52,733 nt of DNA from an uncultured Lachnospiraceae bacterium (lineage in GTDB: Bacteria > Bacillota > Clostridia > Lachnospirales > Lachnospiraceae). How positions within the stretch are numbered: the stretch's first letter is position 1; the number at the start of each line of letters is the position of its first letter. Of this stretch, positions 41,524 through 49,618 are shown one piece after another. The stretch covers positions 1 through 52,733 of the forward strand of contig CANSUS010000023.1 of NCBI GenBank assembly GCA_947650155.1, read 5' to 3'. The translations under genes were made by a program, and so were the position numbers. The notes beneath the pieces were generated by a model. That model was not told the DNA's origin, did no database searches, and worked only from the letters and a program-made list of their open reading frames with translations.

Positions 41524-42939
41524 TTATACAATGCTTCTGTGTTTTTTATGGTTATATATACATAATATGATATATTCTGCAAGGCATGCCTCAATACCGG
41601 CTATGGCAAATAGCAGACAAGGTGAAAACCAGACTGCAAGTGCAAAATAATTGTAATGTAAGATATAAGGAATCAACAATACGATGACAGCTATTAGTAT
41701 ACAAAACAATACCTTAGTACCTGTATATTTTTTTTGTTCTCTTTTCTCAAACAATGAAACCATTATATAGATTTCCATAAGGCAAATGATAAAACATAAT
41801 AGATCTATGAAAGAATTACTATCTATCCAGAATCCTATTTCAACTGTTTCTCCCTGCATCATACGGTAAATACCGTCAGCAGCTTTTGTAGGAGCCGAAC
41901 CGCAGATATTGGATAACGCAAAAACCGCTTTTTTATTTGTCCTTCCAATAATAACCTGTGAAGAAAAATTAGGATTGTTACCACTATGGCAAAAATAAGT
42001 GTCATATAAATTCCAGCCCGCAAAATAATGTTGTCCATTTTCTATTGGATACGAATGAGACTCTGTAATGGCACGGATAATTTTTTCCGCCATATCCGTT
42101 TCCAATATTCCCATCTGAGCCTTCATCCAGGTTAATAAGTCTTCCGCATCAGAAACCAAGTATCCGGCAGCTGTATTTCCATAAAAGGTTGGGGCGTTAT
42201 ATTTTTTTGCTCCTAAAAACGCATAGCGGTATCCTTGTGCCGATTGCGCATTTTTTGAATCATCTACTCTGAAATAACTGTTTGACATTCCTAATGGTTC
42301 CAGTATATGTTCTTCTATATATTCCTCATATGTCATTCCAGATATCTGTTCAATAATCAGCGCTAAAACGTCATAATTAATAGTGGCATAAGAGTGTACT
42401 GTTCCCGGCATATGATTCAGTTTAACAGACTGAATTTCCTTAATTGTATTTTCTAACAATTCAGCATCATTAATAGTTCCGGCTGGTAAATTGGCAATTG
42501 TCCATACAGGAATACCGCTTGTATGGCACAATAATTGTTCCAGGGTAATAATTGCCTCCTTACCTTTATATGTGGGCTGAAACCACGGCAAATAATCTTT
42601 AACGGAATCTTTTCTGTCTAACATACCGTCCTGTTCTAAAAGTAAAATCCCCAGTGCGGTAAATGCTTTTGTGGTTGAGCCTAATTCACATCTGATTTTA
42701 TTTGTCATCTCTATTTGTTCATTTTTATCTGCATATCCGACGTTAATATAATATTCCTGCTCATGATCTAATGCGGCAATAGCCATTCCCGGTACATTTC
42801 CGATTTCACATATTCTTCTCACGTAGTCTTCCATATTTTCAATCGTATAATTTTTACCGTCATAATGCGATAACAAACAATGAATAATAAGGATAGCTAT
42901 AACAATCATTATAGTAATTCGGGTAAATTTATATTTCAT
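41524..42939 (-). CDS. Serine hydrolase, beta-lactamase/PBP4-like, with C-terminal membrane domain
   Basis: I start at ATG 42939 (GGAG nine bases upstream); the longer frame upstream lacks a site and overlaps the DUF1349 end. The 471-residue protein has an N-terminal membrane anchor (about 6-25), then a class C beta-lactamase-like domain (about 35-345) with S88-T-T-K91, Y-A-T where YSN is usual, and HSG in YFCHSGNN. Three or four membrane segments follow (about 365-460). Such proteins act on D-amino-acid peptides or esters outside the cell; few are true beta-lactamases. It is downstream of, and probably co-transcribed with, the DUF1349 gene. Confidence 0.9.
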   Translation of the reverse strand: MKYKFTRITIMIVIAILIIHCLLSHYDGKNYTIENMEDYVRRICEIGNVPGMAIAALDHEQEYYINVGYADKNEQIEMTNKIRCELGSTTKAFTALGILLLEQDGMLDRKDSVKDYLPWFQPTYKGKEAIITLEQLLCHTSGIPVWTIANLPAGTINDAELLENTIKEIQSVKLNHMPGTVHSYATINYDVLALIIEQISGMTYEEYIEEHILEPLGMSNSYFRVDDSKNAQSAQGYRYAFLGAKKYNAPTFYGNTAAGYLVSDAEDLLTWMKAQMGILETDMAEKIIRAITESHSYPIENGQHYFAGWNLYDTYFCHSGNNPNFSSQVIIGRTNKKAVFALSNICGSAPTKAADGIYRMMQGETVEIGFWIDSNSFIDLLCFIICLMEIYIMVSLFEKREQKKYTGTKVLFCILIAVIVLLIPYILHYNYFALAVWFSPCLLFAIAGIEACLAEYIILCIYNHKKHRSIV

Positions 42940-42971
42940 ATTGTAATGCTCCGGTAATATTCTATGTTTAT

Positions 42972-43571
42972 TTAATCGGGCTGCTGTCCGTCGTGCGCTT
43001 TCCACTGACACTCCAATATATTCATATTTGAAAATACTGCTTTAAAGGAAGAATTTTCAGGAGAGCAGGCATAGATGCCAAATTGTATTTTGCCTTTTCC
43101 ATTGTACATATGACAGATACGCATTTGGTTAAATGTTATTCCGTCTGTCGAGCATTCGATGCAATAATCATCTTCCCGTCTGCTGAAGCGATACCACATT
43201 GACTTTACAGAAGCGTCTATAACGGTTGTTGCCCAGTCGGAATAGCCGTTATTTGTCACTACGCTTCCCAGATGCTGGTATTTGTCGTTTTCATATTCAA
43301 TAGAGCCTTTCAACCAGTTTTCACTATCCAGATACATTACAATGCCACATTGATCAAATCTACAGTGACTATCATAAAATTCTGTTTTAACAACAAAGCT
43401 GAAATATTTTTCATCTGTTTCCATTTGCAGGACAGGCGCATTGTCATTTTGAAAATGGTAATAGGTTCTTTGCCATAAATCAGTATAGGGTTTGGTCGTT
43501 ATTTCAATTTTGTCATTTTCAATTTTATATTCCTGTGGTTCTCTTGTCCATTTAAATACTTTTAAATCCAT
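42972..43571 (-). CDS. DUF1349 family protein (concanavalin-like fold)
   Basis: I prefer ATG 43571 over ATG 43583, which touches the GAGGA site. In the 199-residue protein, YFSFVVKTEFYDSHCRFDQCGIVMYLDSENWLKGSIEYEND and WYRFSRREDDYCIECSTDG follow the DUF1349 pattern, a lectin-like beta sandwich. There is no signal peptide, so it is cytosolic. The family may bind carbohydrate, but this is unproven. The serine hydrolase start is 32 bases downstream. Confidence 0.85.
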   Translation of the reverse strand: MDLKVFKWTREPQEYKIENDKIEITTKPYTDLWQRTYYHFQNDNAPVLQMETDEKYFSFVVKTEFYDSHCRFDQCGIVMYLDSENWLKGSIEYENDKYQHLGSVVTNNGYSDWATTVIDASVKSMWYRFSRREDDYCIECSTDGITFNQMRICHMYNGKGKIQFGIYACSPENSSFKAVFSNMNILECQWKAHDGQQPD

Positions 43572-43900
43572 AATGATATTCATTCCTCATCTTTCTATAG
43601 TGCTTTTAAATATATTTTCGTTTCATCCGGCAAAATCTGTATAATGAAATATGGGTCGTGCCTGTGCAGTGATTGCTTCATATGCTTTACATAATAAAAA
43701 TCAAAATAGATTATAACACCAATACGTAAACCTTTCCATATTTTAGCAGATTTGGATAATCAAATTTATTTCCTCAGAAGAAAGTTTTTGGAAAGACTTT
43801 CAATAGTATTATCAAAACCGGTAAGTTATACTGAAATCAGTAAGCGCTTACCGGTTTATATATTTGCAGGTTTTGAAATGATTCAACAGGAGGAATAGAT
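43572..43900. other. Intergenic region with one strong hairpin
   Basis: No ORF is supported. A hairpin lies at 43815-43857 and a fresh ribosome site (CAGGAGGAATAG) at about 43888. I see no clear promoter. Confidence 0.4.
43815..43857. terminator. Strong 11-bp inverted repeat
   Basis: AAACCGGTAAG (43815-43825) and CTTACCGGTTT (43847-43857) pair perfectly around a 21-base loop. It could terminate minus-strand or plus-strand transcripts, or mark a deletion endpoint near the scar at 43901-44252. Which is unclear. Confidence 0.4.
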
Positions 43901-44077
43901 ATGCAATTAGGAAATAAAATACAGGAACAAAGAAAAAAGATAAATATGACGCAGGAAAAACTTGCGGCTGAAATGGGAGTATCGGAAACAGCTATTTCAA
44001 AATGGGAAAATGAAAATTCCATGCCGCCCGGATGGGATTTTTCTGGATATTCATATGCCGGATATGGACGGGATTGA
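43901..44077 (+). pseudogene. XRE regulator fragment (58 aa, truncated)
   Basis: CAGGAGGAATAG leads to ATG 43901. The first 45 codons encode an XRE helix-turn-helix (GNKIQEQRKKINMTQEKLAAEMGVSETAISKWE). Right after NSMP the frame enters foreign sequence and stops 16 codons later. A normal member would continue for another 100 residues or more. The start signal is intact, so a short DNA-binding peptide might still be made. Confidence 0.8.
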
Positions 44078-44252
44078 GATTCTTAAAACAATAAAGGAAC
44101 AGTATGAAAGGGTTCGCGTGATTATGGTTACGGCAGATGATACAGAAAAGATAAGGCAGAGGGCAATAGAGAATGGAACGGATGCCTATATCACGAAGCC
44201 ATTTTTACCGGAACATATTGAATGTGTTTTGAAAGAGTTATTCTTTATTTAA
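44028..44252 (+). pseudogene. Response-regulator receiver domain fragment
   Basis: In a different frame from the XRE piece, 75 codons encode the second half of a CheY-like domain: phospho-acceptor region IFLDIHMPDMDG, VIMVTADD, then DAYITKPFLPEHI with the invariant Lys. The first half (acid pocket) is absent. The fragment begins where the XRE homology ends, so both are halves of genes joined by a deletion; the join falls at a CCGGAT both parents could share. Confidence 0.8.
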
Positions 44253-44261
44253 TAATAGACC

Positions 44262-44282
44262 GCAACTATCAGTTGCTTTTTT
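44262..44282 (+). terminator. Terminator after the pseudogene pair
   Basis: GCAACT and AGTTGC pair around ATC, followed by six T, 10 bases after the receiver-domain stop. The original regulator gene probably ended here. Confidence 0.7.
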
Positions 44283-44402
44283 GGAGAAAAGCGAACAGTA
44301 AAGTTGGTGGAGTTTTATTAGGAAATTATTTAATATATTTTTATCAAGCTTAAAAGAGATAAAGGGATTTAAAATTAAGATTTTCAGTCTCTTTGATTTG
44401 TG

Positions 44403-44420
44403 GGCCCGCTAAATCGGGCA
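44403..44420 (+). promoter_or_regulatory. Hairpin just upstream of the ribosome site
   Basis: GCCCG and CGGGC flank CTAAAT, ending directly before AGAAGGGAG, the ribosome site of the XRE/GyrI gene. It might be an operator or affect translation. Confidence 0.3.
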
Positions 44421-44433
44421 GAAGGGAGCATAT

Positions 44434-45129
44434 ATGAGTTTTGGTAAAAATCTACAGTTTTTAAGGAAAGTGGGAAATGAGATGACGCAGGAAGAATTGG
44501 CGGAAAAGCTGGGTGTCAGCAGACAGACGGTATCGAAATGGGAGATGGATGCGGCATATCCTGAGATCAATAAGCTGGTAGAAATCTGTAATTTATTTTC
44601 CTGTTCTATGGACGAACTGATACGGGAAGATATGAACGTATGTGACGAGGCATATTCTAATCTTCGGATGGAAATGGTGAAAGCATTTCGGTATATAAAA
44701 TATGCGGTAATCAGTAAAGACCCGGAAACAGACGCTTTAAATCATGCCGCACAATGGGCGGAGGAATTAAATATACAAGATCCTGAAATCATTGGCTGGG
44801 ACTTCCCGTTTTTATCACAGGAACAGATGAATGTGTTTCATATGCACGGCTATGAGGCCGCATTGATTTTACCGGACGATATGCAGATAGACGACAAAGA
44901 AAAGGAAATAATCAGTCAGGAAGAACAAAAATATATAGTGATAACAATTAAATTTCTGTCTGATGCGTCACCGTTTTATGTCATTCCTAATGCATACAAA
45001 GTATTGATGACGCATATGCGGATCAATGGAATCAAAGACAAGGAGGATAAAAAGATACTTTCCTGCTTTGAAAAAGAATATGATTTGGACGGGGTACATT
45101 ATATGGATGTGTTTATTGCGGTTGAGTAG
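44434..45129 (+). CDS. XRE regulator fused to a GyrI-like domain (paralogue of 27266-28003)
   Basis: The 231-residue protein follows GAAGGGAG. It matches the protein at 27266 along its length: XRE domain (GKNLQFLRKVGNEMTQEELAEKLGVSRQTVSKWE), linker, then a GyrI-like domain with IGWDFPFLSQEQM and CFEKEYDLDGVHYMDVFIAV. This copy has an extra residue or two in the first helix (KVGNEM). It probably senses a related small molecule. It is convergent with a small gene, overlapping it by 17 bases. Confidence 0.88.
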   Translation: MSFGKNLQFLRKVGNEMTQEELAEKLGVSRQTVSKWEMDAAYPEINKLVEICNLFSCSMDELIREDMNVCDEAYSNLRMEMVKAFRYIKYAVISKDPETDALNHAAQWAEELNIQDPEIIGWDFPFLSQEQMNVFHMHGYEAALILPDDMQIDDKEKEIISQEEQKYIVITIKFLSDASPFYVIPNAYKVLMTHMRINGIKDKEDKKILSCFEKEYDLDGVHYMDVFIAVE

Positions 45130-45361
45130 TATATTTTTTCTCTTCAAAAAATCTGTCAGCAATATATCCGGGTGATTCAGCCCAGAGGCCGTTTTCTGTA
45201 TTTTGCAGTATCGTATATGTTTCGGATACATAAAATCGATTAACGGCCTCTATGAAATCAATCTTTAACTGTTCCTGCAAAATATCCAAAACGGCACGGA
45301 TTTGTATGCAGACGTTCATTGTTATATTTTTTCCGTTAAATGTATAAATAATATCATTCAT
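45113..45361 (-). CDS. Small conserved hypothetical protein (82 aa)
   Basis: The ATG at 45361 has an AGGTAACA site. The acidic protein has NVCIQIRAVLDILQEQLKIDFIEAVNRFYVSETYTILQNTENGLWAESPGYIADRFFEE. I recall very similar short proteins in Lachnospiraceae, without a named function. The helical RFYxSxTYxxLQNTE block is the best landmark. Its 3' end overlaps the end of the XRE/GyrI gene on the other strand. Confidence 0.7.
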   Translation of the reverse strand: MNDIIYTFNGKNITMNVCIQIRAVLDILQEQLKIDFIEAVNRFYVSETYTILQNTENGLWAESPGYIADRFFEEKKYTTQPQ

Positions 45362-45671
45362 ATACTTGTTACCTCTTGTTTTTCGACTAATTTTAAATAT
45401 TGCAGGGCTTTTTCAGTGTGAAACGAGATCTGATTTTGTACTCATTTTATAATTTTATTCCCTTCTCTGTGTCTTTAGGATTTTTATATAAATAAAATAA
45501 ATATGGCTTCTTTCGGTGTGAGACTTAGAATTTTCTCGTACCCTAATATTATAGACATTTGTCTGCTTGACACTACAAAAATTGTATCATAAAATCTGAG
45601 TTATGTAAAAAGAACGCAGAAATTTTTATGTGTCATATCTTTCAAAGGAAGAGTAAGGAGGGGCGGAGAAA
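45362..45671. other. Intergenic region, AT-rich
   Basis: Apart from the promoter at 45567-45595 and the ribosome site AAGGAGGGG at 45656, no feature is supported. Confidence 0.4.
45567..45595 (+). promoter_or_regulatory. Promoter of the Nudix gene at 45672
   Basis: Perfect TTGACA (45567-45572), 17-base spacer, TAAAAT (45590-45595). The start codon lies about 75 bases further on. Confidence 0.65.
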
Positions 45672-46190
45672 ATGGAATTATGGGATGTATATAACAGAGA
45701 CAGGACAAAATCAGATAAAACTATGGTCAGAGGGGATAAGTTTGAAAGCGGGGCGTACCATTTAGTGGTACACGCCTGTATTTTTAACTCGAAGGGCGAA
45801 ATGTTGATCCAACAAAGACAGCCTTTTAAATCAGGATGGTCTAATATGTGGGACATAACCGTCGGAGGCAGCGCGATAGCCGGAGATACAAGTCAGACTG
45901 CCATAGAAAGGGAAGTATATGAAGAAATAGGGTTAAAATTAGATCTGCAAAATGTCCGTCCGCATTTAACGGTAAACTTTGACGAAGGATTTGATGATAT
46001 TTATTTGATTGAAAAAGAAGTGGATCTTAACGAGTTAAAATTACAATATGAAGAAGTACAGCAGGTGAAGTGGGCATCTATCGATGAAATATATCAAAAG
46101 TTAGACGAGGGTGTATTTATTCCATATTATAAAAGTCTTATCAAATTGCTTTTCGATATGAGAAAACAGTATGGATGTTATCCATTATAA
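45672..46190 (+). CDS. Nudix hydrolase, IDI/YfcD-like
   Basis: The 172-residue protein follows AAGGAGGGGCGG. The Nudix box lies at about residues 65-90: GGSAIAGDTSQTAIEREV then YEEIG; the first Glu of the canonical box is replaced by Asp or shifted, while REVYEEIG is intact. The frame WDVYNRDR ... HLVVHACIFNSKGEMLIQQR is typical of the isopentenyl-isomerase-like Nudix group (YfcD, IDI), but the catalytic Cys of IDI is not evident. Probably a nucleotide-derivative hydrolase. Confidence 0.88.
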   Translation: MELWDVYNRDRTKSDKTMVRGDKFESGAYHLVVHACIFNSKGEMLIQQRQPFKSGWSNMWDITVGGSAIAGDTSQTAIEREVYEEIGLKLDLQNVRPHLTVNFDEGFDDIYLIEKEVDLNELKLQYEEVQQVKWASIDEIYQKLDEGVFIPYYKSLIKLLFDMRKQYGCYPL

Positions 46191-46243
46191 TGAGTTTATA
46201 GTGTAAAAAACCAGGAGCGGAATCATTAAAAGCGGAGGAATAT

Positions 46244-46705
46244 ATGGAAACAATAGAGAAATTAAACAGTGGGGATTATATTAAAATCAATTTGTTTGGC
46301 AAAGAACAAAAAGTTGAGATTTTTTCTACGGGAGATAATCGATTTGATGAAAACGGAGATTATAAAGAGAACGGATTTGCCTTGACCTATGAGGAAATAA
46401 CTCTGTTTAACTGGTTTATTGAAAATATTAAAATAGAAGATTATAAACAGGAAATAATACAATATTGTAATGAACAGTATGAGGCAATTGGAGATAAAAG
46501 GATAGAAGAAGCGGACATAGAAAATGAAATTTCAATTTTTGCTATTGCAGTTAATATAAGTGAAATTACTCAATCCAAAAGTGGCTTTGTTTATCCTGAA
46601 ATATCTTTTTTGGGGGATTGTAAATGTGATCCAGAACATGGCATATGTATTGGATTCAGGGATAAAAAATTTTTAGGAGTTAATTCACAGGACTGGACAC
46701 TATAG
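46244..46705 (+). CDS. DUF6985-like hypothetical protein, possibly immunity type
   Basis: The 153-residue acidic protein follows AGCGGAGG. It ends VYPEISFLGDCKCDPEHGICIGFRDKKFLGVNSQDW, a pattern I associate with DUF6985 and related proteins near polymorphic toxins. The first part (NLFGKEQKVEIFS, LTYEEITLFNWFIEN) fits the same group. No toxin gene is adjacent here, so an immunity role is a guess. It lies between a Nudix gene and a nucleotidyltransferase, all on one strand. Confidence 0.6.
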   Translation: METIEKLNSGDYIKINLFGKEQKVEIFSTGDNRFDENGDYKENGFALTYEEITLFNWFIENIKIEDYKQEIIQYCNEQYEAIGDKRIEEADIENEISIFAIAVNISEITQSKSGFVYPEISFLGDCKCDPEHGICIGFRDKKFLGVNSQDWTL

Positions 46706-46783
46706 TATAGAAAATCTGGATTCAGAAAAGATTTAAGAAGGTTTTCTGAAATAGATTCTTTAAAAAATACGGAGTCAGAGATT

Positions 46784-47548
46784 ATGCAATATCAAAATCT
46801 TTTGAATACCATAACAAAACAGTGTAGTGTAATATTTTCATCAAATCTTGTAGGAGTATATTTACACGGCTCAATGGCAATGGGATGTTTTAATCCTGAT
46901 AAAAGTGACATTGATTTGATTATTGTGATTAAGGAATCCATTTCCAATATGCAAAAGCTGGCGTTTATGAAGTGCATTGTGGACTGTAATAAAAAAGCGC
47001 CTGCAAAGGGTTTGGAGATCAGCATTGTAAAGAGAAAATATTGTAATCCTTTCCTGTATCCAACGCCGTTTGAATTACATTTTTCACCTGCCCATTTGAA
47101 ATGGTTTCAGGATGCGCCGCAGGATTATGTGGAGAATATGAAAGGCGAAGATAAAGATTTGGCGGCACATTTTACGATTATCCATAAATATGGGATTACG
47201 CTGTATGGGGAAACAATTGAAAAGGTATTTGCGCCTGTTCCCAGAGAAGATTATATTGACAGTATTTATAAGGATATTGAAAATGCGGATCAGGATATCA
47301 TGGAAGAGCCAATGTATATTACACTGAATTTGTGCAGAGTCTTGGCATTTTTGAAAGACGGGTTATACCTTTCAAAGGAAGAGGGCGGAAAGTGGGGGAT
47401 GGAACATTTACCTGTTCAATACCGGCCGATCATTTTAAATGCAGCGGAGTGTTATGCTGCGGATCAGGACATGGAGATAGAAGGGCAGGCAGGTCGTCAG
47501 TTTGCTCGGGAAATGATAAATTTAGTGAAACATTTCATGAAATCCTGA
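46784..47548 (+). CDS. Nucleotidyltransferase, aminoglycoside adenylyltransferase-like (AadA type)
   Basis: The 254-residue protein has the Pol-beta superfamily motif HGSMAMGCFNPDKSDIDLI near residue 28 (GS plus D-x-D metal ligands) and the C-terminal helical domain of the AadA/ANT(9) group (LNLCRVLAFLKDGLYLSKEEGGKWG). FSPAHLKWFQDAP is also seen in that group. Intrinsic chromosomal relatives are common and often do not confer clinical resistance, so the substrate is uncertain. It lies 78 bases after the DUF6985-like gene and just before a second Nudix gene. Confidence 0.85.
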   Translation: MQYQNLLNTITKQCSVIFSSNLVGVYLHGSMAMGCFNPDKSDIDLIIVIKESISNMQKLAFMKCIVDCNKKAPAKGLEISIVKRKYCNPFLYPTPFELHFSPAHLKWFQDAPQDYVENMKGEDKDLAAHFTIIHKYGITLYGETIEKVFAPVPREDYIDSIYKDIENADQDIMEEPMYITLNLCRVLAFLKDGLYLSKEEGGKWGMEHLPVQYRPIILNAAECYAADQDMEIEGQAGRQFAREMINLVKHFMKS

Positions 47549-47581
47549 ATGAAGGAATACATAAATGCAGAGGGATTTATT

Positions 47582-48046
47582 ATGCAGCGAATGATTAGAA
47601 ACGCGGCTAAAGCATTAATTATTAAAGATGATAAAATGCTTGCCGTAAAAATAAGTAATGAAGGCGAAGAATGGTATATTATGCCGGGCGGCGGACAGGA
47701 GCCGGAAGAAATTCTTCCTGAAACAGCTTGCAGAGAAGCGGCGGAGGAGTTGGGAATACAAGTCAGTGTAAAAGATTTAGTCTTTGTTATTGAAGGGGTT
47801 CATGGGGAAGATTTTCATAGAGTAGACTTAGTATTTTTATGTGAATATATTGGCGAAATAGAAAATGCGGTCTTGCAAAAAGATACGAATCAGACAGGAT
47901 TTGAGTGGCTTGACATAAGTACATTGAATCAAGCCCCTCTATATCCTTCAAAGCTGCGCCGTCAAATTATGAATTTATATCAGGGAAAAGAATACAAAAT
48001 ATATTTGGGAAATGAAGAAATCGGAGATCCTGAAATCAGGGATTAA
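47582..48046 (+). CDS. Nudix hydrolase
   Basis: I choose ATG 47582 with AGAGGG eight bases upstream; ATG 47549 directly after the previous stop has no good site. The 154-residue protein has a textbook Nudix box: GGGQEPEEILPETACREAAEELG (G-x5-E-x7-RE-x2-EE-x-G), preceded by EEWYIMPGGG. Substrate unknown; MutT-like house-cleaning of nucleotides is likely. It ends two bases before the stop of the convergent AraC gene. Confidence 0.92.
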   Translation: MQRMIRNAAKALIIKDDKMLAVKISNEGEEWYIMPGGGQEPEEILPETACREAAEELGIQVSVKDLVFVIEGVHGEDFHRVDLVFLCEYIGEIENAVLQKDTNQTGFEWLDISTLNQAPLYPSKLRRQIMNLYQGKEYKIYLGNEEIGDPEIRD

Positions 48047-48048
48047 GT

Positions 48049-48906
48049 TTATTTCTTTTTTACCGGAATCCAGATTTCCGTATAATAATTTTCGTCATTT
48101 GTTCCGTTTGGATATTGATCCGGCGCGTCGTACATTTCTACACAATATCCTGCTGCAAATTCATAGCCCTGAAGTGCCGGAAGCCATTCTGAGAATATTT
48201 TTGTGTTTACATCCTGCAAAGCGTTTGGAAGTGCGCCTTTGCAGGGGAAAACTGCCCACGTAAAAGCAGGAATCGTTTTTACGGTAAATCCGTCCGGGAT
48301 ATCTACAGACGGATTATAAATATCTGCGATCAGATATTCAAACTTTTCATCTCCCATCTGAGGGTCTATATTGATTCCAAACATGCCGCAAACATGCGCT
48401 CCCTTTCCTGAAGCATAGTGTTCCTGCCAAAAAGAGGGGATGTCTTTCTTTGCATTCTCATAGCTGAATTCTTTTGAAACTGCTAAAACGCTGAATGCTT
48501 CTTTTTTTGTAATTCTGTAATCCATAATATAACCACCTTTCAAGAAAATTGTTAGTTTCAGCGGCGCGAAGGTTTTAAGCATTGTATTATCCCTGCGCGC
48601 TGTCAGGGGAGTCACTCCATGAAAGCGGGAGAATGCTTTTGTAAAGCTGTCAGGGGAATCGTAGCCGTATTTCATGGCAAGATCTATGACTGTAATATTA
48701 CTTGTGATCAGCTCTTCCCCTGCAAGGGACATTCTGCGGTTTCTAATATATTCTGTAATGGAATATCCGCACAAAATGCTGAATCCTTTTTGAAAATAAA
48801 AGGGTGAGATATTGACATGATCCGCCACATCATACATGGTAATTTCATCTGTTAAATGACTTTCAATGTACCTGACTGCTTCTTTTATTGCTTCTTCCCA
48901 TTTCAT
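48049..48906 (-). CDS. AraC family regulator with C-terminal GyrI-like domain
   Basis: I start at ATG 48906, with GGGAGG upstream, not at 48975. The N-terminal 105 residues are the AraC DNA-binding domain (EITMYDVADHVNISPFYFQKGFS, VIDLAMKYGYDSPDSFTKAFSRFHGVTP). Residues about 125-285 are an effector domain of the GyrI/Rob type (DYRITKKEAFSVLAVSKEF, YEFAAGYCVEMYDAPD, YYTEIWIPVKK). Such regulators respond to amphipathic drugs or metabolites. Targets are unknown. Confidence 0.92.
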   Translation of the reverse strand: MKWEEAIKEAVRYIESHLTDEITMYDVADHVNISPFYFQKGFSILCGYSITEYIRNRRMSLAGEELITSNITVIDLAMKYGYDSPDSFTKAFSRFHGVTPLTARRDNTMLKTFAPLKLTIFLKGGYIMDYRITKKEAFSVLAVSKEFSYENAKKDIPSFWQEHYASGKGAHVCGMFGINIDPQMGDEKFEYLIADIYNPSVDIPDGFTVKTIPAFTWAVFPCKGALPNALQDVNTKIFSEWLPALQGYEFAAGYCVEMYDAPDQYPNGTNDENYYTEIWIPVKKK

Positions 48907-49089
48907 AGTCTTTGCCTCCCTGTCGTGCCTGCTGTGATTACAGAATACATCTGATGAATGATCGTGTCCCGACATTATCGGTCTTATTTTGTCCGTTTTT
49001 TTGAATTTACTCTTGTGAGCTTCTAAAAAGTATTATATTACAGGCCGGACTATAAAGAAAATATGGTTTTATTAATTTTACAAAGGAAG

Positions 49090-49224
49090 GTGGATATACT
49101 GTACATAAAAGAACTTTCAAACATTGTAATGTATTTATATTTGGTATGCGCACTGAAGCACGCAGGAAGGATTGTTGTAACGTTTGATTTTATAAATAAG
49201 AATGTGATATTTTTTAAACGATAA
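49090..49224 (+). CDS. Possible 44-residue small protein
   Basis: GTG 49090 is preceded by AAAGGAAG with short spacing. The product is hydrophobic with a basic C-terminus (SNIVMYLYLVCALKHAGRI, ending NVIFFKR). Its stop overlaps the end of the convergent PAS gene. The 307-base region 48907-49213 has no other candidate. I recognise no family. Confidence 0.3.
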   Translation: MDILYIKELSNIVMYLYLVCALKHAGRIVVTFDFINKNVIFFKR

Positions 49225-49594
49225 GGGGAGAATACAATTTTTCTGTCTCTATGTTCCGGTATTCATGCTTCTCATAATATCCGATCAGCGTTTTATTTTC
49301 ATCCCGCAGGGCAATCATGTATACATCCTTATTTTCTTTTTCATTGCGGAACGTATAAATCCGGTTATGCTCTGTATTTTCCAAAAACCAGTTTATTACT
49401 TTATGGATCATTTCTACGGATTTGTCATTGTGGCATCCAAGAAGGCTTTTTCCTAAAAGCTCTTTTCCGCCCCGGTTCTCATATCTTGCGATGGCGGCAG
49501 GATTCATATAAATGATTTCATGTTGTAAATTGCAGATCACTACTGCGCACTGATCCTGATCCAGTACGCTCTTAAAATATACGGATAAGTCCAT
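49214..49594 (-). CDS. Stand-alone PAS domain protein
   Basis: The 126-residue protein follows AAAGGAGTT. Nearly the whole length is one PAS domain (CAVVICNLQHEIIYMNPAAIARYENRGGKELLGKSLLGCH, then FRNEKENKDVYMIALRDE). There is no kinase, HTH or cyclase domain attached, so it would sense a ligand and act through a partner. Its neighbour upstream on the same strand is a Nudix gene 24 bases away, so they form a small operon. Confidence 0.87.
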   Translation of the reverse strand: MDLSVYFKSVLDQDQCAVVICNLQHEIIYMNPAAIARYENRGGKELLGKSLLGCHNDKSVEMIHKVINWFLENTEHNRIYTFRNEKENKDVYMIALRDENKTLIGYYEKHEYRNIETEKLYSPLIV

Positions 49595-49618
49595 TTTTGA
49601 TTAACTCCTTTCTATGTG

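Noticed and set aside
41524-42939. Chromosomal beta-lactamase controlled by the BlaI/BlaR1 pair
   Set aside because: It has SxxK but a changed YSN motif, an unusual membrane tail and an unrelated operon 6 kb away on the opposite strand.
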